A stretch of DNA of 64,000 nucleotides from CAIKXD01 sp035439485 (lineage in GTDB: Bacteria; Bacteroidota; Bacteroidia; UBA4408), in the NCBI GenBank assembly GCA_035439485.1, contig DAORKI010000002.1, positions 71,909 through 135,908 of the forward strand, read 5' to 3'. The notes below the pieces were generated by a model. That model was not told where the DNA came from, made no database searches, and saw only the letters and a program-made list of their open reading frames with translations. Of this stretch, positions 1 to 7,995 are shown one piece after another. The position numbers and the translations under genes are program-made. Each line of letters opens with the position of its first letter. Positions within the stretch are counted from its first letter, which is position 1.

Positions 1-294
1 GCTTTGAAAAAATTTAATATCTGTATTTTTAATTTTTAATTGAGGATTTAACTTTAATAAGCATCCCTGAAATGCCTCATTGGTTAATTCCAATGAGGCA
101 TAAGGAAATTTTTCGCCATATTTTAAAACTGTATTGTGTTTATTGAAATATGATTCTTCAAAAATTATTTTGTTAACATCCCAAATAACCAATTCTGTAT
201 CATGATACAAAAGTATAGAGCCATGATTAATTTCGGCAGTTACCTGATAAATGTGAGAAGAATTGCCGTCAAAATAGGCCGCATCAAATTTCAT
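1..294 (-). CDS. M48 family metallopeptidase, N-terminal part (cut by window edge)
   Basis: A 98-codon open frame starts with ATG at 294 and runs off the left edge without a stop. It begins MKFDAAYFDGNSSHIYQV and contains VIWDVNKIIFEE. This resembles the small PH-like N-terminal domain (DUF7092) found before the membrane segments and HEXXH zinc-protease domain of Bacteroidota M48 proteases. The catalytic part would lie beyond the edge, so the family call rests on the N-terminus and on the neighbour: it starts 6 nt after the DUF898 gene in the same direction, a pairing I know from this phylum. Membrane protein quality control is the usual inferred role. No HEXXH is visible here, so the assignment is moderate. 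Confidence 0.6.
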   Translation of the reverse strand, partial: MKFDAAYFDGNSSHIYQVTAEINHGSILLYHDTELVIWDVNKIIFEESYFNKHNTVLKYGEKFPYASLELTNEAFQGCLLKLNPQLKIKNTDIKFFQS

Positions 295-300
295 CAAAAA

Positions 301-1260
301 TTAAATAATGTTTAAGTCTAACATATCAAGCATATCATCGCCTGTGGCATCTTTGTAATCTTCCTCAGTTTGTTGAATATTACTTGTATCAAATTCTCCA
401 TCAATCATTGAGTTTTCGTAAATAAACTTTATATTTCTTACCATAACCCATGGAAAAGCTATTCCCAGAGTAAAAATAATAAGTAAGTAATTTAATAAAA
501 ACAAAATAAAAATATCGCCTGGAGTTCCTTTAAATTGAATATTGTAGGCTTGTTCGTTTTTAATGATTTTAATGTTATCAATATAAAATTTCATCATATC
601 GCGGAACCACCAAAAGCTGTAAATTCCAAGTGTTAGTAAACTTAAAAAGAATCCTTTTAAATTCATTACAAGCATATCACCTCCTTTGCCTTCATATCTA
701 AAGCTAATACTTCCAAAACGAATATTCCCAATTATATATCTTCTTAAATCACAAACAAACCAAGCTAAATAAATGTATAAGGTAATGATGGTTAAAAATA
801 AACCTTTAAGATACATGATGATTAATTCCTTTCTAATTCCTCTATATCCAAAATGTATACTTCTCCATGAAGTACGCGACATTCTATATTTCAAAGAGCC
901 ATGGATGGCAAGTGGTCCTAGTAAAAAGAAGACACATATAAAAAATAAGAATCCAATTATTCTTAATGCCATTATTCCCGAAAACATACATAAAAAGAAC
1001 ACTGCATACACGGCAATTATTAATCCAATAGCTTTTATAAAGCCTTTAAACATTTCATTTCCCGTTCCATGAAAAGTAAAGCGGCTATTGTCCAATTCCG
1101 TTTCAGCATATAAATATTTTAATCTTTTTGCTTTTGCCCAAGGATAATAAATCCCTAATGTAATAACTGTGAGTAAAAAGTTAACAATTAGTATACCGAA
1201 TAAGGCACCACCACTACCATTGAACTTTAATGATTTAGGTTCTTTTGTAATTAATTCCAT
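301..1260 (-). CDS. DUF898 (YjgN-like) polytopic membrane protein
   Basis: This 319-residue protein carries three internal repeats of the kind seen in YjgN/DUF898 proteins. Each has a short soluble stretch with F-x-G-x-x-x-x-F/M followed by hydrophobic helices ending in a G-I-Y/F-x-x-W motif (TLGIYYPW near residue 35, TLYIYLAW near 160, TLGIYSFWW near 210, TLGIAFPW near 265). Most of the chain is membrane-embedded. The molecular function of DUF898 is unknown. It is followed after 6 nt by the probable M48 protease, so the two are likely co-transcribed and may act together at the inner membrane; that is inference from context. Confidence 0.85.
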   Translation of the reverse strand: MELITKEPKSLKFNGSGGALFGILIVNFLLTVITLGIYYPWAKAKRLKYLYAETELDNSRFTFHGTGNEMFKGFIKAIGLIIAVYAVFFLCMFSGIMALRIIGFLFFICVFFLLGPLAIHGSLKYRMSRTSWRSIHFGYRGIRKELIIMYLKGLFLTIITLYIYLAWFVCDLRRYIIGNIRFGSISFRYEGKGGDMLVMNLKGFFLSLLTLGIYSFWWFRDMMKFYIDNIKIIKNEQAYNIQFKGTPGDIFILFLLNYLLIIFTLGIAFPWVMVRNIKFIYENSMIDGEFDTSNIQQTEEDYKDATGDDMLDMLDLNII

Positions 1261-1358
1261 AGTGTTTAGTTTTAAAATTTGTAGCCAAACTATTAAATTT
1301 TATTGACGAATAAAAAAAATTTTTATACAAATTGATTTTTCTTAATTTAGCTATGCCC

Positions 1359-1883
1359 TTATTTAATTATTGCAATATCAAGCTTGTATAAGTGTAGCAA
1401 TTCGTTTTTGTCTATAATTTCTTTTTCAAATTTAAATTGTAGCCTATCAAGCAACTTTAATGAAGAAAAATTTTGAGGCAATGTTATGGCAAATAATTGG
1501 TTGAATTCATTGGTTTCTATAATTGCATTGAGAATAGATTTTACAGCCTCAAACGCAATCCCTTTACCCATAAAATTAGGCATTAAGGCATAACCAATAT
1601 CAGGATAATTTAGGTAATCTCTTTTTATTAAGGTTACTAGACCAATATGTTTGGCTAGGTTGTCATTCAAAGAAATAATCCATAAGCATGCATTTGGATT
1701 ATTTTCGGCATTCTGAATAAAAACCTCTGCATCTTTCAAGCTATGTATATTTCTATCGCCAATAAACTCAAGCCACCCTTTAGTATTAAAGAGGTTTAAT
1801 ACTAAATCTGCATGTTCCTTTTTAATAGGAACCATTTGGAAACGAGCACTTGATGTACTTATTAATTTATATTGAGTCAGCAT
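1359..1883 (-). CDS. GNAT-family N-acetyltransferase (RimJ/RimL type)
   Basis: The protein has the layout of acetyl-CoA-dependent N-acetyltransferases of the RimJ/RimL group: an N-terminal strand, helices around residues 20-60, HIGLVTLIKRD as the central strand, a P-x-x-x-G-K-G-I-A acetyl-CoA loop, and a C-terminal LQFKFEKEI strand. Substrate (ribosomal protein N-terminus, antibiotic or metabolite) cannot be read from sequence. I use the Met at 1883 because family members begin a few residues before the first strand; an upstream ATG at 1928 would add 15 residues with no family counterpart. It is a single leftward gene, divergent from the dehydrogenase at 2033. Confidence 0.85.
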   Translation of the reverse strand: MLTQYKLISTSSARFQMVPIKKEHADLVLNLFNTKGWLEFIGDRNIHSLKDAEVFIQNAENNPNACLWIISLNDNLAKHIGLVTLIKRDYLNYPDIGYALMPNFMGKGIAFEAVKSILNAIIETNEFNQLFAITLPQNFSSLKLLDRLQFKFEKEIIDKNELLHLYKLDIAIIK

Positions 1884-2032
1884 TGATGAGTATTTTATCA
1901 AATATGCTACATTTTTCATAAAATTCAACTACTATGCTTGATAATTTATTTAGAAGTCTAAATAATAGATTCATAAATTATGATTTTCAACCCAATTAAT
2001 TACGTAATATTGCATTCCTTTAAAAAAAGATA

Positions 2033-2806
2033 ATGAACAAAAAAACAGCATTAATCACAGGTGGGACAAGTGGAATTGGATTGGGTATTGCAAAATGTTT
2101 TGCTGCAGCAGGATATAACTTAGTTTTAAATGGATTAGAAAACAACGGGAATGAAATTGCAGAAAGTATTTCATCTGAATTTAACATAAAAACTTTATTT
2201 ATTCATGCCGATATTAGTAATGCTGTAGCCGTGGAAGAAATGTGCAAAAAAGCAATTTCAAACTTTACTACCATTGATGTTTTGGTTAATAATGCAGGCA
2301 TACAGCACGTATCACCTGTAGAAAATTTTCCCATTGAAAAGTGGAACGCCATCATAAATATTAATTTAAATGCTGCATTTTATACCACACGTTGTATTTG
2401 GAATAGTATGAAAGCAGTTGGTAGAGGAAGAATTATCAACATTGCCTCGGCACATGGATTAGTAGCTTCTGAGTTTAAGTCGGCATACGTTGCTGCCAAG
2501 CATGGGATTGTTGGATTCACTAAGGTATTAGCATTAGAGGGTGCCCCATTTGGAATTACTGCCAATGCCATTTGCCCTGGTTATGTTAAAACGCCTTTAG
2601 TTGAAAAACAAATTTCAGATCAAGCAAAAGCACATGGAATTCCCGAAAGTAAGGTAATTAGTGATATTATGTTGGTAAAACAACCAGTCAAAGAATTTGT
2701 TAGTGTAGAAGCTATTGGTGCATTAGCGTTATATTTAGCTTCAGATGAGGCTGCATTAATAAATGGGGCAAGTATGCCAATTGAGGGCGGTTGGGTGGCT
2801 CAATAA
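2033..2806 (+). CDS. 3-hydroxybutyrate dehydrogenase (SDR family)
   Basis: A 257-residue short-chain dehydrogenase that should interconvert (R)-3-hydroxybutyrate and acetoacetate with NAD(H). The Rossmann glycine motif is TGGTSGIG (residues 9-16), NNAG is at 86-89, and the catalytic set is Asn111, Ser139, Tyr152 and Lys156. The residues known to bind the substrate carboxylate in bacterial 3-hydroxybutyrate dehydrogenases (Gln94, His144, Lys152, Gln196 in the Pseudomonas fragi enzyme, from memory) appear here as Gln91, His141, Lys149 and Gln193, all shifted by exactly three. That makes the substrate call stronger than a generic SDR label. The patatin gene follows after 15 nt and is probably co-transcribed. 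Confidence 0.9.
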   Translation: MNKKTALITGGTSGIGLGIAKCFAAAGYNLVLNGLENNGNEIAESISSEFNIKTLFIHADISNAVAVEEMCKKAISNFTTIDVLVNNAGIQHVSPVENFPIEKWNAIININLNAAFYTTRCIWNSMKAVGRGRIINIASAHGLVASEFKSAYVAAKHGIVGFTKVLALEGAPFGITANAICPGYVKTPLVEKQISDQAKAHGIPESKVISDIMLVKQPVKEFVSVEAIGALALYLASDEAALINGASMPIEGGWVAQ

Positions 2807-2821
2807 ACTTATTTTAAAAAA

Positions 2822-3838
2822 ATGAAGAAAGAAAAAAAGAAGATATCTCTCGCCTTGCAAGGCGGTGGCTCACATGGAGCCTTTACCTGGGGAATTATTG
2901 AGCGATTGCTAGAAGAAGATGTTTTTGACATTAGAGGTATTTGTGGAACGAGTGCAGGAGCAATGAACGCTGCAGTAACTGCCTTTGGTTTGCATCAAAA
3001 TGGGAATAAAGGGGCCATAGATCTTTTAGAGCAATTTTGGAAAAAAGTGGCTGATTCGGCTAAATACTCACCTTTACAACCAAGTTGGTTAGACAGCGCT
3101 CTTTATCCAGGTGAAATGAATTTTTCGGCTGGATTTCAGTTTTTTAGTTTAATGACTCAAACGCTTTCTCCTTACCAATTTAATCCTTTAGATATTAATC
3201 CTCTAAGAAATATTGTTGAAGATTTGATTGATTTTGAAGCATTGCATCATAGTCATGTAAAGGTTTTTGCATGTGCCACCAATGTGAAAACCTGCAAACC
3301 TAAAATATTTAAAGGAAAAGAAATCACAGTTGACGCGCTAATGGCAAGTGCTTGTTTACCCTTATTATTTAAAGCAGTTGAAATCAATGGCGAATTTTAT
3401 TGGGATGGTGGATATATGGGAAATCCATCTATATACCCATTAATAGATCATACTGACAGCAATGACATTTTGTTATTGAAAGTTAACCCTGTTGTAATTG
3501 ATGATGTCCCTAAAACTGTAGCCGAAATTCAGGATAGGATTAACGATATTAGTTTTAATAGTAGCTTGATGGCAGAAATGAGAATGGTATATTTTAAAGA
3601 AAAAATTTTAAAATTAGGCTATGATTTAAGAGGTCGTTTGCGTAAAATTTATTTTCATGGCATAAGTGCCGATCAAGTATTGGATGATTTTAGTTTGGCC
3701 AGTAAATTCAATGCATCTTGGAAATTTTTAAACACTTTGAGGGAGCGAGGAAGAAGTTGTGCTGATGCATGGTTACATGAAAATTACCAGCATGTTGGTC
3801 ACAGTTCAAGTTTAGATATAAGAAAGGTTTTTGTTTAA
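2822..3838 (+). CDS. Patatin-like phospholipase family protein
   Basis: A 338-residue cytoplasmic (no signal peptide) serine hydrolase of the patatin fold. It has the oxyanion loop GGGSHGAF (14-21), the nucleophile elbow GTSAG with Ser44, and the catalytic aspartate in DGG (Asp195). Patatins cleave acyl esters, usually phospholipids. The position right after 3-hydroxybutyrate dehydrogenase is a recurrent pairing, so a role in handling hydroxybutyrate esters or storage polymer is conceivable, but this is inference: no polyhydroxyalkanoate synthase or phasin is seen in the window. Confidence 0.9.
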   Translation: MKKEKKKISLALQGGGSHGAFTWGIIERLLEEDVFDIRGICGTSAGAMNAAVTAFGLHQNGNKGAIDLLEQFWKKVADSAKYSPLQPSWLDSALYPGEMNFSAGFQFFSLMTQTLSPYQFNPLDINPLRNIVEDLIDFEALHHSHVKVFACATNVKTCKPKIFKGKEITVDALMASACLPLLFKAVEINGEFYWDGGYMGNPSIYPLIDHTDSNDILLLKVNPVVIDDVPKTVAEIQDRINDISFNSSLMAEMRMVYFKEKILKLGYDLRGRLRKIYFHGISADQVLDDFSLASKFNASWKFLNTLRERGRSCADAWLHENYQHVGHSSSLDIRKVFV

Positions 3839-3855
3839 ATTATGAAATAGTAACA

Positions 3856-4686
3856 TTGGCGCTATTCAACAACAATAATGAAAATTCTGAAATGTCGTTT
3901 CTAGAGCATCTAGAAGCATTACGATGGCATTTGATGCGGGCTGTAATTGCTGTTTTAGTGCTCGCAATTTTTTTATTTTTTTATAGAGAAATTGTTTTTG
4001 ACCATTTTTTATTTGCCCCAAAACATCCTGATTTTTGGACTTATCGTATGCTTTGCTTTTTAAGTGATTATTTGGATATGGGCGATGCTTTATGTATCAA
4101 AGAATTGCCCTTTGAGCTAATTAATACTGAACTTTCGGGGCAATTTACAATGCATATTTGGGTTTCATTTGTTGCAGGATTTATATTAGCAGCACCTTAT
4201 GTATTATGGGAAATATGGCGATTTATTAAACCCGCCTTGCACGAAAAGGAACGAAAATATTCAAGAGGTGTGGTATTTTTTAGTTCTATTCTTTTTTTCG
4301 CTGGTGTTTTATTTGGTTATTATGTTATTGTGCCTCTTTCAATAAATTTTTTGGGTAGCTATCAAGTTAGTGCAGATGTAAAAAATATGATTGCCATGGA
4401 TTCTTTTGTATCAACTGTAACCACCATTACTTTTGCTTCAGGTATTGTATTTGAATTACCTATTGTAATTTATTTTTTAACTCAAATTGGATTAATGACC
4501 CCACAATTTATGAGAACCTACCGCAAACATGCCATGGTCATCATTTTAATTGTAGCAGCGGTTATTACTCCATCTCCTGATGTTACATCTCAACTACTTG
4601 TTGCATTTCCTCTTTACTTACTGTATGAACTGAGTATTTTTGTAAGTATGTATGTGGTAAAAAAAGCTGAAAAAGAATTGCGTTAA
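3856..4686 (+). CDS. tatC: Sec-independent protein translocase subunit TatC
   Basis: TatC is the polytopic receptor that binds twin-arginine signal peptides and, with TatA, moves folded proteins across the inner membrane. The 276-residue chain has the conserved cytoplasmic N-terminus (MSFLEHLEALRWHL), PALHEKERK after the second membrane segment, and about six hydrophobic helices, ending PSPDVTSQLLVAFPLYLLYE. The reading begins at TTG 3856; the ATG at residue 13 (MSFLEHL) is an equally good start. Bacteroidota TatC often contains extra residues between the first helices, as here. No tatA lies nearby. It sits in the rightward run from 2033 to 5391. Confidence 0.93.
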   Translation: MALFNNNNENSEMSFLEHLEALRWHLMRAVIAVLVLAIFLFFYREIVFDHFLFAPKHPDFWTYRMLCFLSDYLDMGDALCIKELPFELINTELSGQFTMHIWVSFVAGFILAAPYVLWEIWRFIKPALHEKERKYSRGVVFFSSILFFAGVLFGYYVIVPLSINFLGSYQVSADVKNMIAMDSFVSTVTTITFASGIVFELPIVIYFLTQIGLMTPQFMRTYRKHAMVIILIVAAVITPSPDVTSQLLVAFPLYLLYELSIFVSMYVVKKAEKELR

Positions 4687-4702
4687 TTTAATAATAACAA
4701 CT

Positions 4703-5053
4703 ATGTCGCAAACTCCTGAAGAATTTAATGCCTACCGAAGTAAAATGAATGACCGCATTTTGGGGCAAAACAATAAAGTCATTAACCGATTTTTTAATCT
4801 AGATACAAACGCTTATACTGAAGGTGCATTGCCTGTAAAAACCAAAGAAATGCTTGGATTGGTAGCTAGTATGGTATTACGTTGTGATGATTGCATAAAG
4901 TATCATGTAGAAAAATGCTATGAACAGGGGGTTACAGAAGAAGAAATTTTTGAGGTTTTTTCAATAGCTAATCTTGTTGGAGGAAGTATTGTTATCCCTC
5001 ACTTTAGAAGGGCTGTTGAATTTTGGGATTTAATAAAACAAGCAAAGAAATAA
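4703..5053 (+). CDS. Carboxymuconolactone decarboxylase / AhpD-like protein
   Basis: A 116-residue all-helical protein with the redox-active CxxC (Cys61, Cys64) followed by His68 in RCDDCIKYH, the hallmark of the AhpD/CMD family. Such proteins act as thiol peroxidase partners or related small disulfide enzymes. It lies 16 nt after tatC and 2 nt before the ferredoxin gene, so all three are likely on one transcript. The link to tatC and ferredoxin recurs in Bacteroidota from my recollection, but a common pathway is not established. Confidence 0.85.
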   Translation: MSQTPEEFNAYRSKMNDRILGQNNKVINRFFNLDTNAYTEGALPVKTKEMLGLVASMVLRCDDCIKYHVEKCYEQGVTEEEIFEVFSIANLVGGSIVIPHFRRAVEFWDLIKQAKK

Positions 5054-5055
5054 CT

Positions 5056-5391
5056 ATGGAAAAATTTGAACCTAGATACGAAAAACATATATTTATTTGC
5101 ACCAATCAGCGTGCAGAAGGGCAACGCGTTTGTTGTGGTGAAACGCATGGTTTGGCCTTAACTGCAGCTTTTAAAGAAGCTATAAAAGAAAAAAAACTAC
5201 ATGTTAAAATGCGTGCACAAAAAGCAGGTTGCTTTGATATTTGTGAGTTTGGACCAAATGTAATAGTATATCCAGAGGGGGTATATTATGGCAAAGTTAC
5301 TTTAGAAGATGTAAATGAAATTGTAGAAGAACACTTGCTACATAACCGTCCAGTTGAGCGTTTACGCCTAAGTTTTCAGAAAAAAAATTAG
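5056..5391 (+). CDS. Thioredoxin-like [2Fe-2S] ferredoxin domain protein
   Basis: This 111-residue protein has the cysteine spacing of shethna-type thioredoxin-fold ferredoxins: Cys15 (IFICTNQ), Cys26/Cys27 (RVCCGE), Cys59 and Cys63 (AGCFDICEFGPNV). Four of the five can ligate a 2Fe-2S cluster; the extra adjacent Cys is common in this subgroup. I chose the ATG at 5056, directly after the stop of the preceding gene, because it begins just before the first conserved strand; an overlapping upstream start exists but adds only the tail frame of the previous gene. It is the last gene of the rightward run; its stop codon is 1 nt from the stop of the convergent gene. Confidence 0.85.
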   Translation: MEKFEPRYEKHIFICTNQRAEGQRVCCGETHGLALTAAFKEAIKEKKLHVKMRAQKAGCFDICEFGPNVIVYPEGVYYGKVTLEDVNEIVEEHLLHNRPVERLRLSFQKKN

Positions 5392-5392
5392 A

Positions 5393-5932
5393 CTACTCCA
5401 ATAATTTTTTCAACTTATTTACAATATTCTCTGATTCAGTATCAGCTTGTTTTTTAAATGAATCCCAATTAGGAATTCCACCAATTTTATCACTTCCGCA
5501 AACTGGGTATCCTTCATAAGGCCCACCATTTCCAATTATACCGGTACCACTATGTACATAATCAGAAAATACAAACGCGGCTTTATTATCGCTTATTTTT
5601 AATGAAAGTTTAAAAGCAAAACTCCCACCCGATTCAGTTTTTTCAGCACTCCCTGAAATTGCATGATCACTCCCAATCGTAAAGCCCGTATTACCAACCC
5701 CACTTCTATCTTTATAATATAAAGGAATATTTCCTGTAAAGTAATACGTATTTTTTGCTTTATCAACACTTACATACTTTAATTGAAAAACCTCATCATT
5801 GATATTGGTAAAAAATTCCTGATTCGCTTTAGCACTATTAATAGGGAAACTTCCTTTGTTTTGCTTTGCTTCTTGAGCATTAAGCATTAAATTTAAAAAA
5901 AGGCTTAATACTCCTGTTATAAAATACCTCAT
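5393..5932 (-). CDS. Secreted protein of unknown function (DUF4468-like features)
   Basis: A 179-residue exported protein with a Sec signal peptide (MRYFITGVLSLFLNLMLNAQ; cleavage likely at NA-Q). The body has a strand-rich middle (YYFTGNIPLYY, FAFKLSLKISDNKAAFVFSDY) and a C-terminal helix with W-x-x-F-K-K. The pattern of a beta sheet followed by F-S/T-D-x-x-H and a last helix recalls DUF4468 (TBP-like fold) proteins, but the match is weak by eye. It is the third gene of a leftward trio (6973 to 5393) of small exported proteins that nearly touch or overlap, so they are probably expressed together. Confidence 0.65.
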   Translation of the reverse strand: MRYFITGVLSLFLNLMLNAQEAKQNKGSFPINSAKANQEFFTNINDEVFQLKYVSVDKAKNTYYFTGNIPLYYKDRSGVGNTGFTIGSDHAISGSAEKTESGGSFAFKLSLKISDNKAAFVFSDYVHSGTGIIGNGGPYEGYPVCGSDKIGGIPNWDSFKKQADTESENIVNKLKKLLE

Positions 5933-5933
5933 G

Positions 5934-6470
5934 TTATAAATTTTGTAGTGAATAATTGATGGTGGTAGATTGGGATGACCAAGTTTTTGTATTAGGATAA
6001 AACTCTTCCTTATTATTTATAATAAAACTCAAAGTTTTGCTCTTTGAAATTTGAATCATTTTTTCTTTATCTACAAAAAAGTTATATCTAAATACAAATT
6101 TATCCTTTTTTTTCATTTCCTGGAACATTAACTCCAATTTTTGTGATTCATAAGTTCCTTGGTCATATTTTATGGAGATACTATTTACTTTTTCATACAC
6201 CACTTTTGAATTTATGGTAAAGCAAACCTTAACTTGATTGTTTGGGTTTTTTTTAGAAAATAGATAAGTATAATCAACGGCCATAGTATTTTTTTCCTTT
6301 GATTCAAATTTAATTGGATCAATAAAATAAACGGTCGTATCAGCATTAACGTAAATCACTTCTCTTGGGGAAGGGGTAGAATTATGTTTACTAAAACTAC
6401 TCTTAGGCTTACTCACGCAAGCTACACATAAAAATAACACACTTAAAACTAATAAGGATTTTTTCATCAT
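5934..6470 (-). CDS. Putative lipoprotein, unknown function
   Basis: A 178-residue protein with a type II signal peptide: MMKKSLLVLSVLFLCVAC, with the lipobox cysteine at residue 18. The mature part is rich in beta strands (VIYVNADTTVYFIDPIKF, KVCFTINSKVVYEKV) with no motif I recognise. It is the middle gene of the leftward trio; it overlaps its upstream neighbour by one base and ends 1 nt before the next gene, so translational coupling is likely. Function unknown; probably displayed at the outer membrane. Confidence 0.65.
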   Translation of the reverse strand: MMKKSLLVLSVLFLCVACVSKPKSSFSKHNSTPSPREVIYVNADTTVYFIDPIKFESKEKNTMAVDYTYLFSKKNPNNQVKVCFTINSKVVYEKVNSISIKYDQGTYESQKLELMFQEMKKKDKFVFRYNFFVDKEKMIQISKSKTLSFIINNKEEFYPNTKTWSSQSTTINYSLQNL

Positions 6471-6973
6471 TACTCACAATTAATTTTTTGTGTGAATTTT
6501 TGGTGATTATTGTAAAATTCTGCTACCAAAACAGAATCTTTTGAAACAAAATCAAAAACAATTAAATCGTTTACATTAGGCTCCACATAAAGAATGCGAT
6601 TAAAATATTGTTCATTATTTTTAATAAAATAAGAATTGAAATTCTTATTGTTCGCCTCAAAGGTTTTGTCCGAAAAAAACACGAATCCCTTTCTTGATTT
6701 CATTTGTTTTTCAAAATTTTTAGGTGTGTTTTTGGTGCTTAATGAAATATAAATGAAATTATTTCTGTTTGAAATTACTCTATTTAATAAAATTTCGGAA
6801 CTATCAACAAATAGATATTTTTCATAAAAATCTAAATGAATTTTAGTAATTGATAGCTGTTTTTCATTGGGATCTGGCTTTAGACTCTCAAAATAACCAA
6901 ATTTAATATTGTTGTTGGAAGTACACGAACACAGCATTGTACAACAAACTATTATGCATGAAAAAAACCTCAT
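6470..6973 (-). CDS. Putative lipoprotein, unknown function
   Basis: A 167-residue protein beginning MRFFSCIIVCCTMLCSCTS. It has a short hydrophobic segment and several cysteines, of which Cys15 or Cys17 would be the lipidated residue. The rest shows no recognisable domain. It is the first gene of the leftward trio ending at 5393 and shares its last base with the next gene. The upstream 150 nt are AT-rich and end at the terminator of the TRL gene, so the trio has its own transcription start. Confidence 0.6.
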   Translation of the reverse strand: MRFFSCIIVCCTMLCSCTSNNNIKFGYFESLKPDPNEKQLSITKIHLDFYEKYLFVDSSEILLNRVISNRNNFIYISLSTKNTPKNFEKQMKSRKGFVFFSDKTFEANNKNFNSYFIKNNEQYFNRILYVEPNVNDLIVFDFVSKDSVLVAEFYNNHQKFTQKINCE

Positions 6974-7094
6974 TATGGGATAAATTAAGTTATAATATAA
7001 TTTTTGACTTAAAATTTTTAATTCAAACCCAATTTTATTGGGCTCAAAAATAAATATTGGAGAAAATTTAACTTAAAAATTGGATAAAAAAAAA

Positions 7095-7121
7095 GAGCAT
7101 CAATTATAAAAAAAGATGCTC
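7095..7121. terminator. Bidirectional intrinsic terminator
   Basis: GAGCATC (7095-7101) and GATGCTC (7115-7121) form a 7-bp stem with a 13-nt loop. A run of T follows on the plus strand (7123-7129), and a run of A precedes it, giving a T tract on the minus strand. It ends the TRL-like gene (minus strand), which stops 22 nt away. Confidence 0.75.
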
Positions 7122-7142
7122 ATTTTTTTAGGTTAAATAAAA

Positions 7143-7424
7143 TTACTCTCCTGTTACGGTTGTTTCGTAAGTCATGATTAAGTAAAGAACATTAGTTACT
7201 TTAATGTCAACAGTTGCAATTTTACTAATTCCACCATTTTTTGCTGCAGTTTGCAAACCCCAATCAGCACCAAAAGATAAAACTCCAAGATAAACTGTTC
7301 CAGAAGATTTTCCAACTTTAGTTCCTACAGAATTTTGAGTAAGCATTGCAGGTGCAGTGTAAGAGCAAGAAGCCATAAATAAAGCTACAGCTGCTGAGGC
7401 TAGTACGGTCTTAATTTTTTTCAT
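7143..7424 (-). CDS. TRL-like family lipoprotein
   Basis: A 93-residue protein: MKKIKTVLASAAVALFMASC gives a lipoprotein signal with lipobox Cys20. The mature part has a glycine/serine strand (VGKSSGTVYLGVLSFG), then AAKNGGISKIATVDIKV and a C-terminal strand. AAKNGGI followed by strands is the signature of the TRL-like (PF13146) family, small predicted outer-membrane lipoproteins of unknown function. I place the start at 7424, not at the in-frame ATG at 7487: a complete TTTG-N18-TACATTTG promoter lies between them, so the longer form would begin upstream of transcription. Confidence 0.8.
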   Translation of the reverse strand: MKKIKTVLASAAVALFMASCSYTAPAMLTQNSVGTKVGKSSGTVYLGVLSFGADWGLQTAAKNGGISKIATVDIKVTNVLYLIMTYETTVTGE

Positions 7425-7458
7425 TTGTTTTAGTTTTAAATTAAAGGTTGATTTGCCA

Positions 7459-7488
7459 CAAATGTATAAAATTTTATAATTTAACAAA
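7459..7488 (-). promoter_or_regulatory. Bacteroidota-type promoter of the TRL-like gene
   Basis: Read on the minus strand: TTTG (7488-7485), 18 nt, then TACATTTG (7466-7459). This is a full match to the TTTG/TAnnTTTG consensus of Bacteroidota housekeeping sigma factor. Transcription would start near 7452, leaving a leader of about 28 nt before the ATG at 7424. Confidence 0.7.
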
Positions 7489-7626
7489 TAAAATTTTTAA
7501 CTGACGTTATTTTAACACATATCTAATAGTGAGAGCCCTATCAAACTAAAATAAGTTTGAAGAGGTAAAATTAAGTTCGGGCTTTATGTTTAAACCTAAT
7601 TTTATAGGAATGTCATTAAAAGTATA

Positions 7627-7995
7627 CTATAAACCTAAAATAGCATCAATCCCCAGTCTGATATGGGTTTTTGCATCAGCATAAAATGGATTTGCTCTTT
7701 TTCCGTTCACAAATTTAGCATGAGCGCCAAGCCCATAAAACCGATCAAACTCATCGACAGTAAAAGGATGAAGATTATTAAACACATACAAAACTGTTAA
7801 TCCTGGACCTTAGTTGAAGTTGGCTATGCCTTCTACCAAGTTTTTTGCACTGAGGTAATGCTTCAATGTAGTTCCATAATTGTAACCTGCATTTAATCCA
7901 ATGGCGGTATGATATAATTGGGGCTGTGCACTTAATTTTGATGCCATGGTTAAAAGCAACAATAGGGATAGATGTATTTTATAATATTTTATTTT
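7627..7995 (-). pseudogene. Decayed outer-membrane beta-barrel protein gene
   Basis: Reading leftward, the frame encodes a hydrophobic signal-like segment (HLSLLLLLTMASKLSAQ), then YHTAIGLNAGYNYGTTLKHYL, an in-frame TAA at 7812-7810, then GPGLTVLYVFNN, FDRFYGLGAHAKF and HIRLGIDAILGL before a second stop at 7627. The order (Y-x-T-A-I-G-L, a G-L-T-V-L-Y strand, F-Y-G-x-G-A-H, I-G-x-D-A-I-L-G) is that of small Bacteroidota outer-membrane barrel proteins. It lacks a standard start codon (the signal frame overlaps the end of nadE), has an internal stop, and ends before the last strands. It is therefore most likely a relic. Confidence 0.7.

Noticed and set aside
773..1072. Plus-strand frame inside the DUF898 gene
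   Set aside because: It is antisense to a well-supported membrane protein and has no domain or promoter.
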